Assembly (NCBI GenBank): GCA_033558025.1
Contig: JAUCEF010000005.1
Location: 5,022,001 to 5,086,000, forward strand
DNA from: Phytophthora sp. 'mugwort'
Lineage: Eukaryota > Oomycota > Peronosporomycetes > Peronosporales > Peronosporaceae
DNA: 64,000 nucleotides
Reading direction: 5' to 3'
In this document: positions 11,050-22,372 of the stretch, in pieces
Numbering within the stretch: position 1 is the first letter of the stretch
Layout: each line of letters opens with the position of its first letter
Notes under the pieces: generated by a model
The model's input: only the letters and a program-made list of their open reading frames with translations
Databases searched by the model: none
Told to the model about the DNA's origin: nothing
Position numbers and translations under genes: made by a program

Positions 11050-11304
11050 ATGAAGCGAACAAGACGCACCACGAAGATCGTTGTTTACGCTGCAGCCACC
11101 GCTATTATAGCCGTTGTCACGGCCAGCGATGGCCGCTTCAACCCCAGACTTGTCTTGCGTCGCTACGCACTGAGGACGGATTCATGGAAAGCAGCGTTGG
11201 CAGACCCCTCGTGCAATGAGGGGTGGTTCAAGACAAACATGCGCTGCTCGCGCAAAACGTTCGCCGAGATTGTGCATCGAACAGCGCTGGGCACATGTAT
11301 TTGA
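11050..11304 (+). pseudogene. PIF/Harbinger-type transposase, N-terminal fragment
   Basis: The 84-codon frame from ATG 11050 contains DPSCNEGWFKTNMRCSRKTF. The pattern (Trp-Phe, then Met-Arg-Cys-Ser, then Phe) is typical of the N-terminal region of oomycete Harbinger-like nucleases (HARBI1 relatives). The frame ends at 11304 and no DDE region is found downstream; a Ala/Leu-rich low-complexity stretch follows (11335-11415). Only a fragment remains. Confidence 0.45.
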
Positions 11305-11616
11305 CCTTCCCCGTCCGAATGCGCGCTTTGGTGTACGCGACTCTGCTGTCCTTGCTGCCCTTGGTGGCGGCGCCGACTCTGCTGCCCTTGCTGCCCTTGA
11401 TGCTGGCGGCGCTCTGCTGCGAGAGACTGCTCCGATTCGGTTTTGGTGGTCTTCCTCATGTACCATTTCATGGGACCGGGATCGCGAACCGCTTAAAGCG
11501 GTATAGATCGGTAAAAAGCGGTATGGCCACTTCGACCTCATCTCGTTGTTATCGCTGCTGGCTGATCGCTTTTGCTACATCGACCTCGCCCTTAGCGATG
11601 CAGTTTAGTCATTTGG

Positions 11617-11862
11617 TCAAAAATGTAGGCAGACGCACCTCATCGGTCCAGATGTGCATGATAGGCTCGTCGCAGTATCCCTTCTTCTGAACTGCAAGAA
11701 TGACATTATTGCGGACAAATGATGAAATTGTAGCTCCCCCTGTACCGTGCCGTCTGGAGTCCCGCTAAACACGATGAGTGGGCAGAGTCTCAACCCTTGT
11801 TGCAGAATCACACAGGAAGACCGAGGCACAGAAAGAGTTTTCCGACATCCCTACCAGAAAAA
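11617..11862 (-). pseudogene. pogo/Tigger-type DDE transposase, central fragment
   Basis: One minus-strand frame reads PLIVFSGTPDGTVQGEL and, after a frameshift, KKGYCDEPIMHIWTDEV. These are the strand following the first catalytic Asp region and the KGW-D--M--W--V motif common in pogo-type DDE domains. Both strand and order fit with the fragment at 10540-10788 as one gene interrupted by an insertion. Confidence 0.55.
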
Positions 11863-13570
11863 TACGTGCGTGTTAGCATCCGTCGGTATATACAGTTCCG
11901 GTTACTCACCTTAACGAACATCGTTGCGATCACGCAGAATGTGATGCTCGTGGTTGGATTCATATCAATGTATATCGATGCTTGCTTCATATTGTAAATA
12001 TGGTCGTAATTGCTAGCACCAATCGTGTACGAAACGGCGCTTGAGTGCTCAGAATAATGCCGCATTGAGTGACCAAACGCCTCAGCTACTTTCTACAACG
12101 ATACCATTGCACCACAAAACATTACATCTAACAAAAGTATAGAAATATAAAATAATACTTGCAACAAATATACCTCCAACCGGGTGCGTTGCTTCGTCCC
12201 GCGATGGGTGATGCATCCAATCGAGAGCATGTAGCGACACCGAAAACGGCGTAGGTATTCCAGTGCTGCAGCAGCGCTACGCGTAGCGATTAAGCTGCTC
12301 GAATCGGCCCAGTTGTGATCATTAAGCACTCGGCTGTTACACGTGAATTGCAGCAAACAAATTGCTTTAGTAAGTGGTAAGATAATATATAGAAATATTA
12401 ACTTGCATGCACACTTGGACTTGTCCGACGCATGTCCTTGGCTCAGTCGTACAAACTAGCGATACGGATGATGAATCAGATCTCATAAATCTGATTCGTC
12501 CATGCAACAGCGTACCGCCTCTCCAAGGCTGGAAATGAAACCGGAGGCTCGCGTTTGGTGGGTTTGGTGTACGTACCGTGGCCCCGCAGCTCTAATCGCA
12601 TCCTCAATCTTTACCACCCGAATAGACTAACGCGGTTGATGCCGAACTCTTTGCTAGAGCAAATGAGACACCTTCCCTCTTGGCGCGCTCGATGGCTGCC
12701 TTCTGCACGTTTAGGTGGGGTACAGCCCGCGTTAACGGGCCGAGTAACTTTCAAAATGACAAAGTGGACAACCATACCGTGAGCGCAACTGGAGCCAGCC
12801 ACGCATTTCGAAAAGAACCGCCAAAAGAAGCGCGCGAACCTGAGCTTTAATTTCCCTATGTTTTTGAACTTCTTACCACTTTATCCATTTTTACCAATTA
12901 CTTGAATTGGACTTCTTACGCGATTGCAGAGTACCTTGGAATATGGTACGGTTGAATCGCTGCATTTCTCCCAATTGAATGCAAAACATTAATGCCGAGG
13001 TCAAAGTGGTTTTCCCGCACCCTTATTCTAGAGTTACGCCCGGACTAAAAAAACGCATTCAGTCTTTGTCACTACATTATTTCATGTGTAGGCCGCTACG
13101 CGGCGGTAGTGAAAGTTTGGAGGGTCCCCGTTTCGCTCGCTCAAGCGTTCGCTCCACTACTAAGAAAAGCTACCTACGCTACGCTCCGATAGTAAACGCC
13201 TGCGCTCGCCCGCAGGGGCTCCCGGTGTTAGGTTAGAAATTGAGCTACCTACGCCTTCGGCAGGACGCCCCCCCCCCCCCGGTCCCGTTAGATAAGAAGA
13301 GGTTTAATGGCGGTGACGCCTTCGCTTCGCTCGGCAGCATTTCAGCCAATGCAGCGTTGCCTTCGCTCCGCTCGGCAGCCTTTTTGTTGAACGGATTGGC
13401 TTAAAAGCGTGACGATAAATAAAAAGGACTCTGACAGAAGACCGACCGACAGGTTGCTCCTGTTTATGCTTAGTAATTGGGATAAGCGGCTACCGGAACG
13501 TACCCCAAAAAGGGCAACATGCTCAAGTTTTGGTTAAATGGCTGCTTCCTCTACAATGTCACCCAGTCCA
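11863..13570. other. unassigned repeat-like sequence
   Basis: I see no gene. AT-rich stretches (11960-12180) alternate with a GC-rich block at 13090-13390 that repeats CTTCGCT(T/C)CGCTCGGCAGC twice (about 13320 and 13361), and a run of about 14 C at 13269-13282. Confidence 0.4.
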
Positions 13571-14042
13571 AAATCCTGCACTGCGTACAACCTATAAGAA
13601 GCAACATCTTCTCTAAGTATTGCAACACACACCAATTCGTCAGATATCAAGCAACACAACAATAGCCGAGCTAGTCGGTCCTTCTTGGCCTGCGCTGAGT
13701 TGTCCCTAGCGGTTTGGCCCTTCCGGGACAGTGTGTTTTGCTTCCCCCGAGATCAAGTGTCCCAGCCAGTCAATACACAGAGGTCAGCTGATCTGGCTGA
13801 CTCCGGCTCAATTATTCCGTGTCCTCTGCTAAAGAGCGGACGACGGCGGGTTAGTCCTTTGACGGGCCACCCAAGAGCAAAGACTTCTCGGCTTGAAGTG
13901 TTACGACACCCGGGCTGCACGGCGTACCGGCCCGCAGAGTTGGGCAAGACTCGTTCCCTCGCGCTTGGCAAGGGACGCTCTTCTCCGGGCCGACCTAGTT
14001 ATATTGGCGCTACCAATCCACACCCACAAGCTATGCCTCCCC

Positions 14043-14572
14043 TGTAAGGATGTGGTTTGCAATTACGACACATTTTACATCGGTTACGTATGGGTAAAAC
14101 CTTTGGTCCCGACACAATCGATATACGCACAGTCTGGTGCAGACGTAAAGTTTCTATCGTCCAAAGCAAAGGTCACGGGTTCGAGTCCCATCGACAACAC
14201 ATTTTATTTTGCACATTTTGCATAAATTGCACATAAGGAGGCGCCGCGCGACACCACGACATCTTCCAAGGATCACGTATGTGAACTACACGCATGTACA
14301 CGCAATCATTCTCATGATGACGAAACCAGAGAATGTCCCAGAGTCTCTAGCCAATCAGATAGTCAATAGAGTGTGACGTGTAGGTTTACATGTGATGTAG
14401 AGGAATGGTTGGTCACCGTGCGGAGAATATCCAGCGTGGCACAAAGGACGCACAAGAGCCTCCATGGCGGCTTAGATATAGCGCTAGCGAACTAAGGACC
14501 ACCCAAAAATGAATCACTTCCAAATTTCCTTCCTACTCGAGAACTCCTTCTCCTCCGCCCCACATCATTACA
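14043..14572 (+). mobile_element. 530-bp insertion with 13-bp inverted ends inside the LTR of A
   Basis: The inverted copy of this LTR (33.3-34.0 kb) is continuous where this copy has 530 extra bases. Ends are TGTAAGGATGTGG and CCACATCATTACA, inverted repeats with one mismatch, starting TG and ending CA. Flanks are TCCCC and TCCCG, a probable 5-bp duplication with one change. It could be a solo LTR or a small inverted-repeat element. It contains Pol III-like promoter boxes. Confidence 0.7.
14135..14188 (+). promoter_or_regulatory. tRNA-type Pol III promoter (A box and B box)
   Basis: TGGTGCAGACG (14135-14145) fits the A-box consensus TRGYNNANNNG, and GGTTCGAGTCC (14178-14188) fits the B box GGTTCGANTCC. 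Start-to-start spacing is 43 bases. The surrounding bases do not form an acceptor stem, so this is not a functional tRNA; a tRNA-derived SINE head is the likeliest source. Confidence 0.55.
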
Positions 14573-14842
14573 TCCCGGGTATCAACGTCAACCATAATCC
14601 AGCCCGGGCTGGGACTTACCGGACAGTGTACACTTGTCTTGAACTTAGAAAGAGTCATTACTCTGCTATTGTTTATCTCCTGGGAGCCCACAAAGGGCTC
14701 CTCCTATTGTTAACTATACTCGTTTACAAATATCAGGTGAAATAATGAAGTGCGCTAGGGTATCGACCGACCCTTCGTAAAGATCTCAATGTAACCACCC
14801 GAACCCAGCGATTGGCTGGGTCCATCCAGCTGAGTAGCTGAG

Positions 14843-17079
14843 TTGTCAGCTGACTTCGAACTCTGCGGGCAGCGCCGTGACTCCCATTCAAGTGCGTGGA
14901 CCAACCAATCTGGCGTCCACTACACCACAACTGCCCCGGCAATGCTACGAGACGAGCTGGCTAGTGGTTTGGCCCAACTAGTGCGTCACCATCCGACAAG
15001 ATTGCTGTACCGGAAAGAGCAAGATGGCGGACCCTACGAAAGATTGAGAAGAAAGGCGTCGCTGGGGATCCGCCATCACCGCCAAATACGGTTCCGAAAA
15101 ATCCTTCGTTGCTGGCACGAAATACACGACCTAACGTGAATCCAGGCGACGAAGCTTCGCTACCCAAAGACAGTTGGGATCGCGATCTGGACGGGGGCGA
15201 ATGCGAAGTTGAGATGATTGTTTAAGTTAGAACCTGGCGGCGACTCGCTGTGGGCAAGCATTGGGAGAGTTCAAGGTATTTCGGAAGGGCTACGCAGATC
15301 CACCCAAGCTCCATGAGTTCTTGCAGGATCAAGCAAAGAAAAACCAATTCCAGGTGGTGCAACACCACACGAAGAATATAGCACAGGGTCCATGCTGTCG
15401 AGTTGATCGCCGGCATGATGAATAAGTAGAACACTCTGCAAAGAGGTCGCAGACAAGGAGGAGGAGTGCTACCCGCGTGACGAGCTGGTCGTCATAGCAG
15501 ATGAAGCAAGAGCGAAATATGCAGGACGGCTACACATTTAACGAAGGGTGGGAAATGCATATTACATAAGACCAGCAAATGGAAGGCTAAATCTGTCCCC
15601 AACTGGATCCCGACGAGAAAAAACTACCAGACGAGGACCCGTCAGCCGAGCATCTTCAAAGCGGATCAACGCTCGTCGACGTGGCGGAGAACGGCCGGGT
15701 CCTGATCAAACAGGAGAGAACTTCCGACGCAAGCGGGGAATGCGTAGAGCTGAGTGTGCTCTAGGATCCGAGCGGAAGTGATTGCGCCACGGATCGGCAC
15801 GACTGCTGTCAGTCAAGGCCTCCGACAGAGCCCTAGGAGGAACATGGCCGTCAGCCGGAGCCTCCCGATCAGGAAACCAAGTTGTTTCGTCGGCGGCTGA
15901 GGGTAATTCACGAATCGTGTATCCGGCCAGCAGTCGAGATCACAGCACCCAGTCCGACGAATTACTTCGAAGCAGAGTTATTGCAAGGCACGATACTTCT
16001 CGCGGGCGTGGTAGTTGCGGTTCTTGCGACTCCGATAAAATGAACCATGGATCGCGATCCTTCATCTTCTTCGTGATTGGGAGAGAATGCCTCGCTTCCC
16101 AATTGGCCTGGAAATGAGTCCGCTCGAACTCAGCGTAGTCGTCCTCGAGGGATGCGAGCTGAGGCGATTCGTCGCGGTCGAACGTCAGTGGAGAAGGGGA
16201 AATGCACAGTCAACACCAACCACGGCTCACTGATATTCAAAGCTTGGATATTTGCCTTCGTAAGCAGTCCAGAAGCGTATGGCCCGTGATCCAACGAGCT
16301 CCCGCGACCAACTAGCTCAGGGGACATCCACCCGGGGTGAGGACACGGTGGTCAAAATCAGGATACGTCGAGTGATTGTACCGAGCATCAGCACGCGGAT
16401 CTGGTCAGGCTCCCATGGCAACACTTCAGAGGCGGCGATATCACGCTGTTAACGAAAGCCAGGGATGAAGATCTCCGACGATCCCAAGGGGCGGAAAGCT
16501 GGGTCACTCGAGATGGATACCACATGCGACCCCGCTCCTCAGTTGTTATATCTTCGACTTCGCAAGATCGCTCGCCATGTTTCCCCTCAGGCGGGAGGCC
16601 CTTCCTCAACTCCAGCGGATTCGGTCCCTATAGCTCCTCCTGTCGTTGAGACCTCAGGACGTACGATTCCGGATCCTGCGACTTCCACGGATCATTCTCG
16701 CCGTCCTCCAGCGCATCGTGCGGCCGACTTGGAAATAGCTGAGGGCGAGTTTTCCAACGGCGGTAGTGTTCCTAGCGATGCCGATACTGAAGACTCGAAC
16801 GCCATCTTTGACGACTCCGACGATGACGAGCAGGTATTAAGGATTCAAGCTCGATCCCGTGCTGACGCTCGGCGTCAGCGTTTATTCAGTGTAGTGGGAT
16901 CCGCCACATCTCCCATCATGCTTGGTAGTCCGGTCGAAGGGTGTGATCCTCCGGCAAGATGTTCTTCCGTCGCTGGCATTGACATAACTCCCGACGGGGA
17001 TCCGAGAACTCCCCCGGCTCACCGTCCGACCAGAGGGGGACCTGCGAAGCCACCGATTGTCTGGGAGACCGTTTCATAG
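14843..17079 (+). pseudogene. gag-like region of element A (degenerate)
   Basis: The start (14870-15060) is homologous to 32990-33230 of the inverted copy, and short stretches near 15950 and 16045 match it too (for example CGACGAATT-CTTCGA-GCAG). The only long frame is 16465-17079, whose product is Pro/Ser/Asp-rich and has an acidic run (DDSDDDEQ). No zinc knuckle or protease motif was found. The assignment rests on position behind the LTR and on similarity between the copies. Confidence 0.35.
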
Positions 17080-18482
17080 GCGACTGCGGATCCGATGTCG
17101 AACGAGCAGACCTTACACTACGCACGACAGACGAACTCCGCGAAGCTGTAGAGGCGATAGAAGCCAGTTGTTGGAGAGCGGTATCCCGTTTCCCTGTGAA
17201 ATCGTCCACCTCCGTCCGAAGGTCCTCATGCTGTATAGTTAGCGAGCCATGACCCGCCTGAAGATCCGTGAGATCCGTGCGGAGACGTTGGTGAGCTCGC
17301 TGTATATCCTCCACCTGATTACCAGCACGGTTTGCTCCAAGAAGCCCGCCTCCTTTGCCTGAACAGCAACATCTCGATCTTTAATCTCTTGTTCTAGTTT
17401 GGCACGAGTTTCATTGCGTTCCCGAAGGGCGCAGTCACGCTCAGCTGATAACCGAAAAGCGTTGGCCCCTGCTTTGTCGCGGCGTCGCCGGGTCCGATCA
17501 AAATTGGTCCGTTTGGCGTTAGATTGTGACGGCTGTCGCTGGATCCTCTTGAGCTCCGCAGCAATGATGTCGCGGGAGCGGAGGGCGCGATCACGTTCGG
17601 GCTGGTAATTCCGAGGTTCCCGCTGGGCCGCCTGAAAATCCGCCTTAGCCAAGCACACTGACATTTGGCCGCCGAGATCCGAGATGGCTGACGCGAAACT
17701 TCGTCCTCGGCAAATTTGGCACGACGATATGTGCCATCAATGGCCCTGCGGAGATCTCCGCAGCGCCTACACCCCCGATTAACCTGGGACTCCAGCTCGG
17801 CGATACGTTCCCCCCAAACATGGATCTCGAGCCGTAGACTTTAGAAGACACGTCGGATCCAGCCGCTGCGGCGCCGTTTTGGGCCCCCTGAAGCTCCTCG
17901 CTCGATGGCACCCCTCCTTGAGCAACTCGATATATCAGGGCTGCCACCCACAACGCGTGACTGAATCCCAGATGTCGCCGCAATTGTTGCTGGGCGTCGC
18001 GCGCAGATTCGGCGGATCGTATGCGATCCTCACAGATGCCCGACCGTTGCAACAGCTGAACTGAATCCCGCCAGAGATCTTGCCGATCCTGCGCCAAAGA
18101 GCGGACTACGGGCGAGTCCAGCTCGTCAGCCGGGGTTTGCCAGTCCTCGCTCTGCTGATACCACCCTTCCATCTGAAGACAAAGTGGGTACGGGAGCCGG
18201 ATGTCGACTTTGCCCAATTATACAAGCGTCGATCACTCCCCACATCGGGCTCGACGAGTCGCTCGCCCATATTGCCCCATCTCCAAAAAAACTCGGCTGT
18301 GGTGCGGCCCGACCCAGAACTGTTGTATGCTCATCTGCCTCGCGATTTTGAAGGTTGCGTACTGCCTTTCGATGGGCCCGCCAATACTGAAAAGAAGGGT
18401 GGGTATGAAGCTGTTCGTTAATTCTATGGCGCTTATCGGCATGGATCATTGCAGTCCGTAATTCTATGGCGCTTACCGGCAT
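16916..18482 (-). pseudogene. gag-like coiled-coil ORF cluster, opposite strand within element A
   Basis: Three overlapping frames (18482-18126, 18217-17645, 17664-17239) and a fourth (17314-16916) read leftwards as one broken protein. The middle is strongly charged and heptad-like (ALRERNETRAKLEQEIKDRD), and DIQRAHQRLRTDLTDLQAGH follows in the last frame. This resembles the coiled-coil part of the gag-like ORFs of the inverted copy of A (30.6-31.8 kb). The orientation is opposite to the integrase downstream, so the block was inverted or comes from a second insertion. Confidence 0.4.
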
Positions 18483-18532
18483 GGATCATTGCTGTTCGTA
18501 AATTCTATGGCGCTTACCGGCATGGATCATTG
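18411..18532. repeat. three tandem copies of a 40-41 bp unit
   Basis: Units start at about 18421, 18461 and 18502 and share ATTCTATGGCGCTT, then CGGCATGGATCATTG. On the minus strand the unit encodes a short His/Arg-rich repeat (MIHADKRHRI, MIHAGKRHRI). Confidence 0.85.
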
Positions 18533-19329
18533 GATCGCTGCGAGTGCCTGCCTCTTGTCCACTACGGTTAACTAGCTGAGTACACCGGTATGAATAACGG
18601 AGTGACAGCGCCATTAGACCGTGGGGTAATCGACCTAGCAATAGTCGGGGACTATCGGCTTGCAATCCAGCAATCCATAGGGGTGATCGCGTATAAGAAG
18701 GAGACGTTGCAAGCTGAGTTGGCACGCCACACGGAGATGACTGAGAAGCGAAAGTCATCCGCTATTTACTACGATACTACAACATAGCAGCCGACTCCTT
18801 CGCCACAGAAGCGCCGGAGAACAAGGCAGGTCGGGTGATACTCGTCGGGGAGCGGAAAGCTGAGTTGAAACGCTTAACAGAATCTCTGGAGAATTGTATG
18901 TCAAGTGTCAAGATGAAAACGGCGACAACGTGAGGAGAACACCCGGATGGCAGCAATGACTAGATTGCGAACCCCGCTGAGTCCACTTCGATGGTGAAAC
19001 CATACAATACCCGGCCGTAGGGCCAACAAGGCCAGTTAGACGGATACGGAAGTCGACCGGATACGAACAATTCTCCCGCCGGATCTATAGATTGTTAGAG
19101 CTGAGTTCGAGTCACACAGCCGAGTCCACTAATGCATCGAGTAGAAGGTCTGGCTAACACATGTTAACGAGAATCGCGTTCATAACGCAGCCGAGATTGA
19201 TCCAGTAGTGGTGTAAGCAGAACGGCGACGGCGCAAATCGGGAGCCCAAGATGAGGAGTTGAAGTGGGTTGACTTGAAGACTTCGAGGTGACCTTGATGG
19301 ACTCGACCACCGTCGCGCCCAGCGAGCAA

Positions 19330-20375
19330 CCGAAATAGCTCACAACTTCGTACTCAGTCTGTTGTATTACCAAGGTCTGAGACGGCGATCAGCTGAGTTC
19401 GATGATGGAGACCTCAAGCTGAGATTGGTGATACCAACAACGATGATTGATGAAGTCCTCCACAACTACCACAACTCGATCGAATGAGGTCACCACAAGG
19501 CATTGTACGGACCATTCACCGGGTGAATGCTAAGTCTTTATTTATTGGGTGGGGTTATACGCTGACAAGCACAAACACGTCCAAGCATGTGAGGATTGCA
19601 GCACGAGCAAAAGTAAGCCTCAGCTAAGAGGCTATTCGCCTGGCAACGTTGTCTCCGAACACCCCTTCCAACTAGTATTAATGGATTTCGTAATCCCGTT
19701 GCCGAAGACTCGGCGGGGTAACACAGCTCTGTCGCTTCCAGGATCACTTCACGGGGTTCCTGATAGCGAAAGCTAGGAGCGACACAGGAGCATTGGAAGT
19801 GGCGAGGGTCTTTGAGGAATGTGTATTCCGAAGGTTCGGTGGTCCGTCACTAATTCACCATGACAGAGATTCCCGAGGTTTTCCAAGCGATTTCGAGTTG
19901 ATGCAGGCTAGTTTCGAGGGCAACGTTAAGTTACCGGCGTCAAACCAACGGCCAGCAAAAAACGCTCGTCAATGCGATGATCCAGGCTATCCGCGTATAT
20001 GCAGAAATCCGCTGCAAGTTGACTGGGACAACATTGCCGAAATAATCAATCCACGCTTAAAGCAGTGACATTGACTATCAAAGCTGACTCGATCAATTCA
20101 GCTGGTGCTGTCCAATGGCGTTGGGAAGCCCATCGTCAACGGGAAATCGCGTTCCGGCTCGCGAAAGAATACCAGATAGTGGAGAAAGCTCGGCGAGCCG
20201 AGGACACAGTTCTCGTCTTGGTAAGAGAGAGCGTGAAGCCTTCCCGAAATCAGCTGCCTCATCCGAGTTAATTGATGACGCCTCAGCCGAGTTGACCGAG
20301 AACCAAATGTTCCTGTTCATAAAAGGAGATCAAGTCTGGCTGTTCGTGGAACGCGTCAAGACTGGTTTAAAGTAA
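19330..20375 (+). pseudogene. Ty3/Gypsy integrase of element A
   Basis: The zinc-binding region can be read across stops and frameshifts: VLHNYHNSIE with its His, then KHVQACEDCSTSKSKPQLRG with the two Cys. The catalytic core follows with LVLMDFVIPLPKTRRG (first Asp) and RRFGGPSLIHHDRDSRG (second Asp). After a decayed stretch (QRP then NARQCDD), the frame 20115-20375 carries ENQMFLFIKGDQVWLF, the start of the C-terminal GPY-like region, which continues to 20515 as WYGPFRVKK. At least four frameshifts or stops are visible, so it is non-functional. Confidence 0.75.
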
Positions 20376-20544
20376 AAACAAAAACTCATCGGTGGTACGG
20401 ACCGTTCCGAGTGAAAAAGACAGTCGAAGAGTTTGCATACGGGCTGGAGCTTCCTGACAAGAGCGATTGTCGGTTTTATCCGCTGGCGCGTGTATCTCGG
20501 CTGAAAGCGGTGACTGATCCGGCGGCAAAGACCAACGACTCAAC

Positions 20545-20950
20545 TTGTGGACGAACTCAGCGAGGAGCAACGTTTCGATTTCGAAGAGGAACTTCTTCCA
20601 GAAGATATCTGGGAGGCCGACGAGAGCATCGACAGGTACGAAGTGGAAGCGACCATTGATGACGATAAGCCGTTATCAACGACCGGCCGACGGAGCTCAG
20701 CGGGTTTTCAAGGCCAAATGGGTCGGCTGTGATGATCCGACGGGAAAACAGCTTTCAATATTTATTGCGTGGGCTTACGGTTTAATTAGTTACGGCGCAA
20801 GAAACGCGAGAATTGTCTGCAAGTGGTGCGAAGTGCAGACGAAAACCAGCATTACGGTGCCACATGTTGACCACTCATTAAGTGACAGGAATTCAGGCTT
20901 GTCGGGACGGAGAAACTACTGAAGCTATTGCATGATTGTGTATGAATGAA
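20545..20950 (+). pseudogene. chromodomain tail of the element A integrase
   Basis: Two overlapping frames read DRYEVEATIDDDKPLSTTGR and then RVFKAKWVGCDDPTGKQLS. This matches a chromodomain (Y-VE-I---R, then -LVKW-GY-DP-WEP); Trp-Glu-Pro is degraded to Gly-Lys-Gln. Chromodomains direct chromovirus integration to modified histones. Confidence 0.65.
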
Positions 20951-21955
20951 ATGAAGCTGTGGAGAACTCACATGAGTCACTATGACACTACTTGAGAACC
21001 GACTCAGCCAAGACGGGCGAAAATGCAACTGAGTGGTTGTGATAAAGACCGAAGCGAACGCTCACAGAGTCTCAAAAACGGCAAGGCCTTCTCGATTGGC
21101 TGAAGTTGGTGCGGCAGGAGACAGACCTGGTGAAGTCGGCTGTTAGGGTTAATGTCCTCCCTCACGAGGGATTGAAAGTACTCGGCGTCGAACTCGGTAG
21201 GGACAAACACCGGAAACTCATGATGCAGCGGCTGGAAACACTGGCCGTAGGGGTACAATGACGGGAGGCGTAACAGCCATGGACGTCAAGTCCCCGCGCG
21301 GTCAGCCTTAGCAACGTTTGCCATCCGGTCCGCGCTGGCTGGGAACCATATTAGTCACGGGAGCAAAGGGGACGAATGGATCGAAAAATAATTCGGGGCC
21401 CAGAGTCGGCGCAGAGTCGCGCGCAGTAATGCTATCGTACAGAGCTTGGTCTAGTTCCTTGAGAATAAGGGATAGCTGTCTGCACGGCGTTTCGGTGCTT
21501 CGCTGTACTGGAACCAGAGCTGAAGTGTCTACTCGAGCTCGCTGAGTGGAACTCCAGGATTCAAATCCGGGATACAAACTCAAGACAACGCTTGAACCGA
21601 CGATCCAGTGCAAACGTTCCCAGAGAGCTGCGAGATATCGGGCCTAGTCGCTTCTTCTCCCCGTAACTTGAGCCAGCACTGAGCAAACAAAACTCCACCG
21701 ACGAAGTGGGCTGGTGGGACGATCTCAATCCTCGAACTTGGGCCATCATGGGTGGAGACATGAAGAAGCGCTTAGTAGGGAACCTGGGCAACAAGCGGCG
21801 GCACGGATGTAGAGGTAAATAAACGTCAGCGAACGCCGCAACTCCTTCCATGTAGGAAGGTGTCGAATGGACGTAACTCTTCCCGTCGACGGGTTCCATC
21901 TTGGTGGCCCTCGCCACGACGAGTGAATCCTCTCTGCAGCAGTGATGCGTAGCGT
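20951..21955. other. 3' non-coding part of element A
   Basis: No recognisable coding sequence. The stretch is full of CAGCTGAGT/CTCAGC-like words seen elsewhere in A, and it ends exactly where the left LTR of element B starts. No second LTR of A is present. Confidence 0.4.
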
Positions 21956-22328
21956 AGTGCGTCAGAGGAAGACGTAGAACTCCCCGAGTCTTAGCTGTGG
22001 TTATCCTAACCCCTAATGTCTCCGCAGAGGCTTAGATCACTAGTTATACCACTAAAGACTCAAAGAGTCAGTATCCTAAACCTACGGCAATACTATCTTT
22101 GATGCTAAAACTGAACTGTTATTGGTTTGCTTATCTGCGGTAAAGCCGCCTGTGATGTAAATGTATGACTCTAACTATCTACGATAGTTTAACCTAGTCA
22201 AATGCATATCGAGTGGCCCTGTGGTGACGTACTGAAATCCCGTAAATCCAAGTGGTACCAAGTACCACTTACTACAAGGTGACACGTAGCACGGCTACAC
22301 TCGTGTTACCTTCGCGTAACCCGTTACA
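21956..22328 (-). repeat. 3' LTR of element B
   Basis: Nearly the same as 29277-29651, with small indels (a deletion around the AAGCCGCCTGTGATG stretch in the other copy) and several substitutions. It is bounded by TG...CA in the minus-strand sense. Confidence 0.92.
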
Positions 22329-22372
22329 CCCCTCAACTAAACCGTGAACACACCGTATCCACGAGGGTCTGA

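Larger units (their letters stand above)
13571..14800 (+). repeat. LTR-like block of element A (approximate ends)
   Basis: Matches the reverse complement of 33330-34012 over stretches such as CACAACAATA, GGCCTGCGCTG, ACCATAATCCA, the GGGAGCCC...GGGCTCC stem and TCTCAATGTAACCACCCGAA. The left copy is longer because of the 530-bp insertion at 14043-14572. Homology between the two copies continues past 14800 into the interior (to about 15060). Confidence 0.6.
13571..21955 (+). mobile_element. Ty3/Gypsy element A, plus-oriented, truncated
   Basis: It starts with an LTR-like block (about 13571-14800) that recurs inverted at 33330-34012. The 3' half of its pol (integrase and chromodomain, 19330-20950) is on the same strand. 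Reverse transcriptase and RNase H are missing, and a gag-like block at 16.9-18.5 kb is on the opposite strand, so the interior is rearranged. No 3' LTR was found; the element ends abruptly at the LTR of element B. Boundaries are approximate. Confidence 0.6.
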
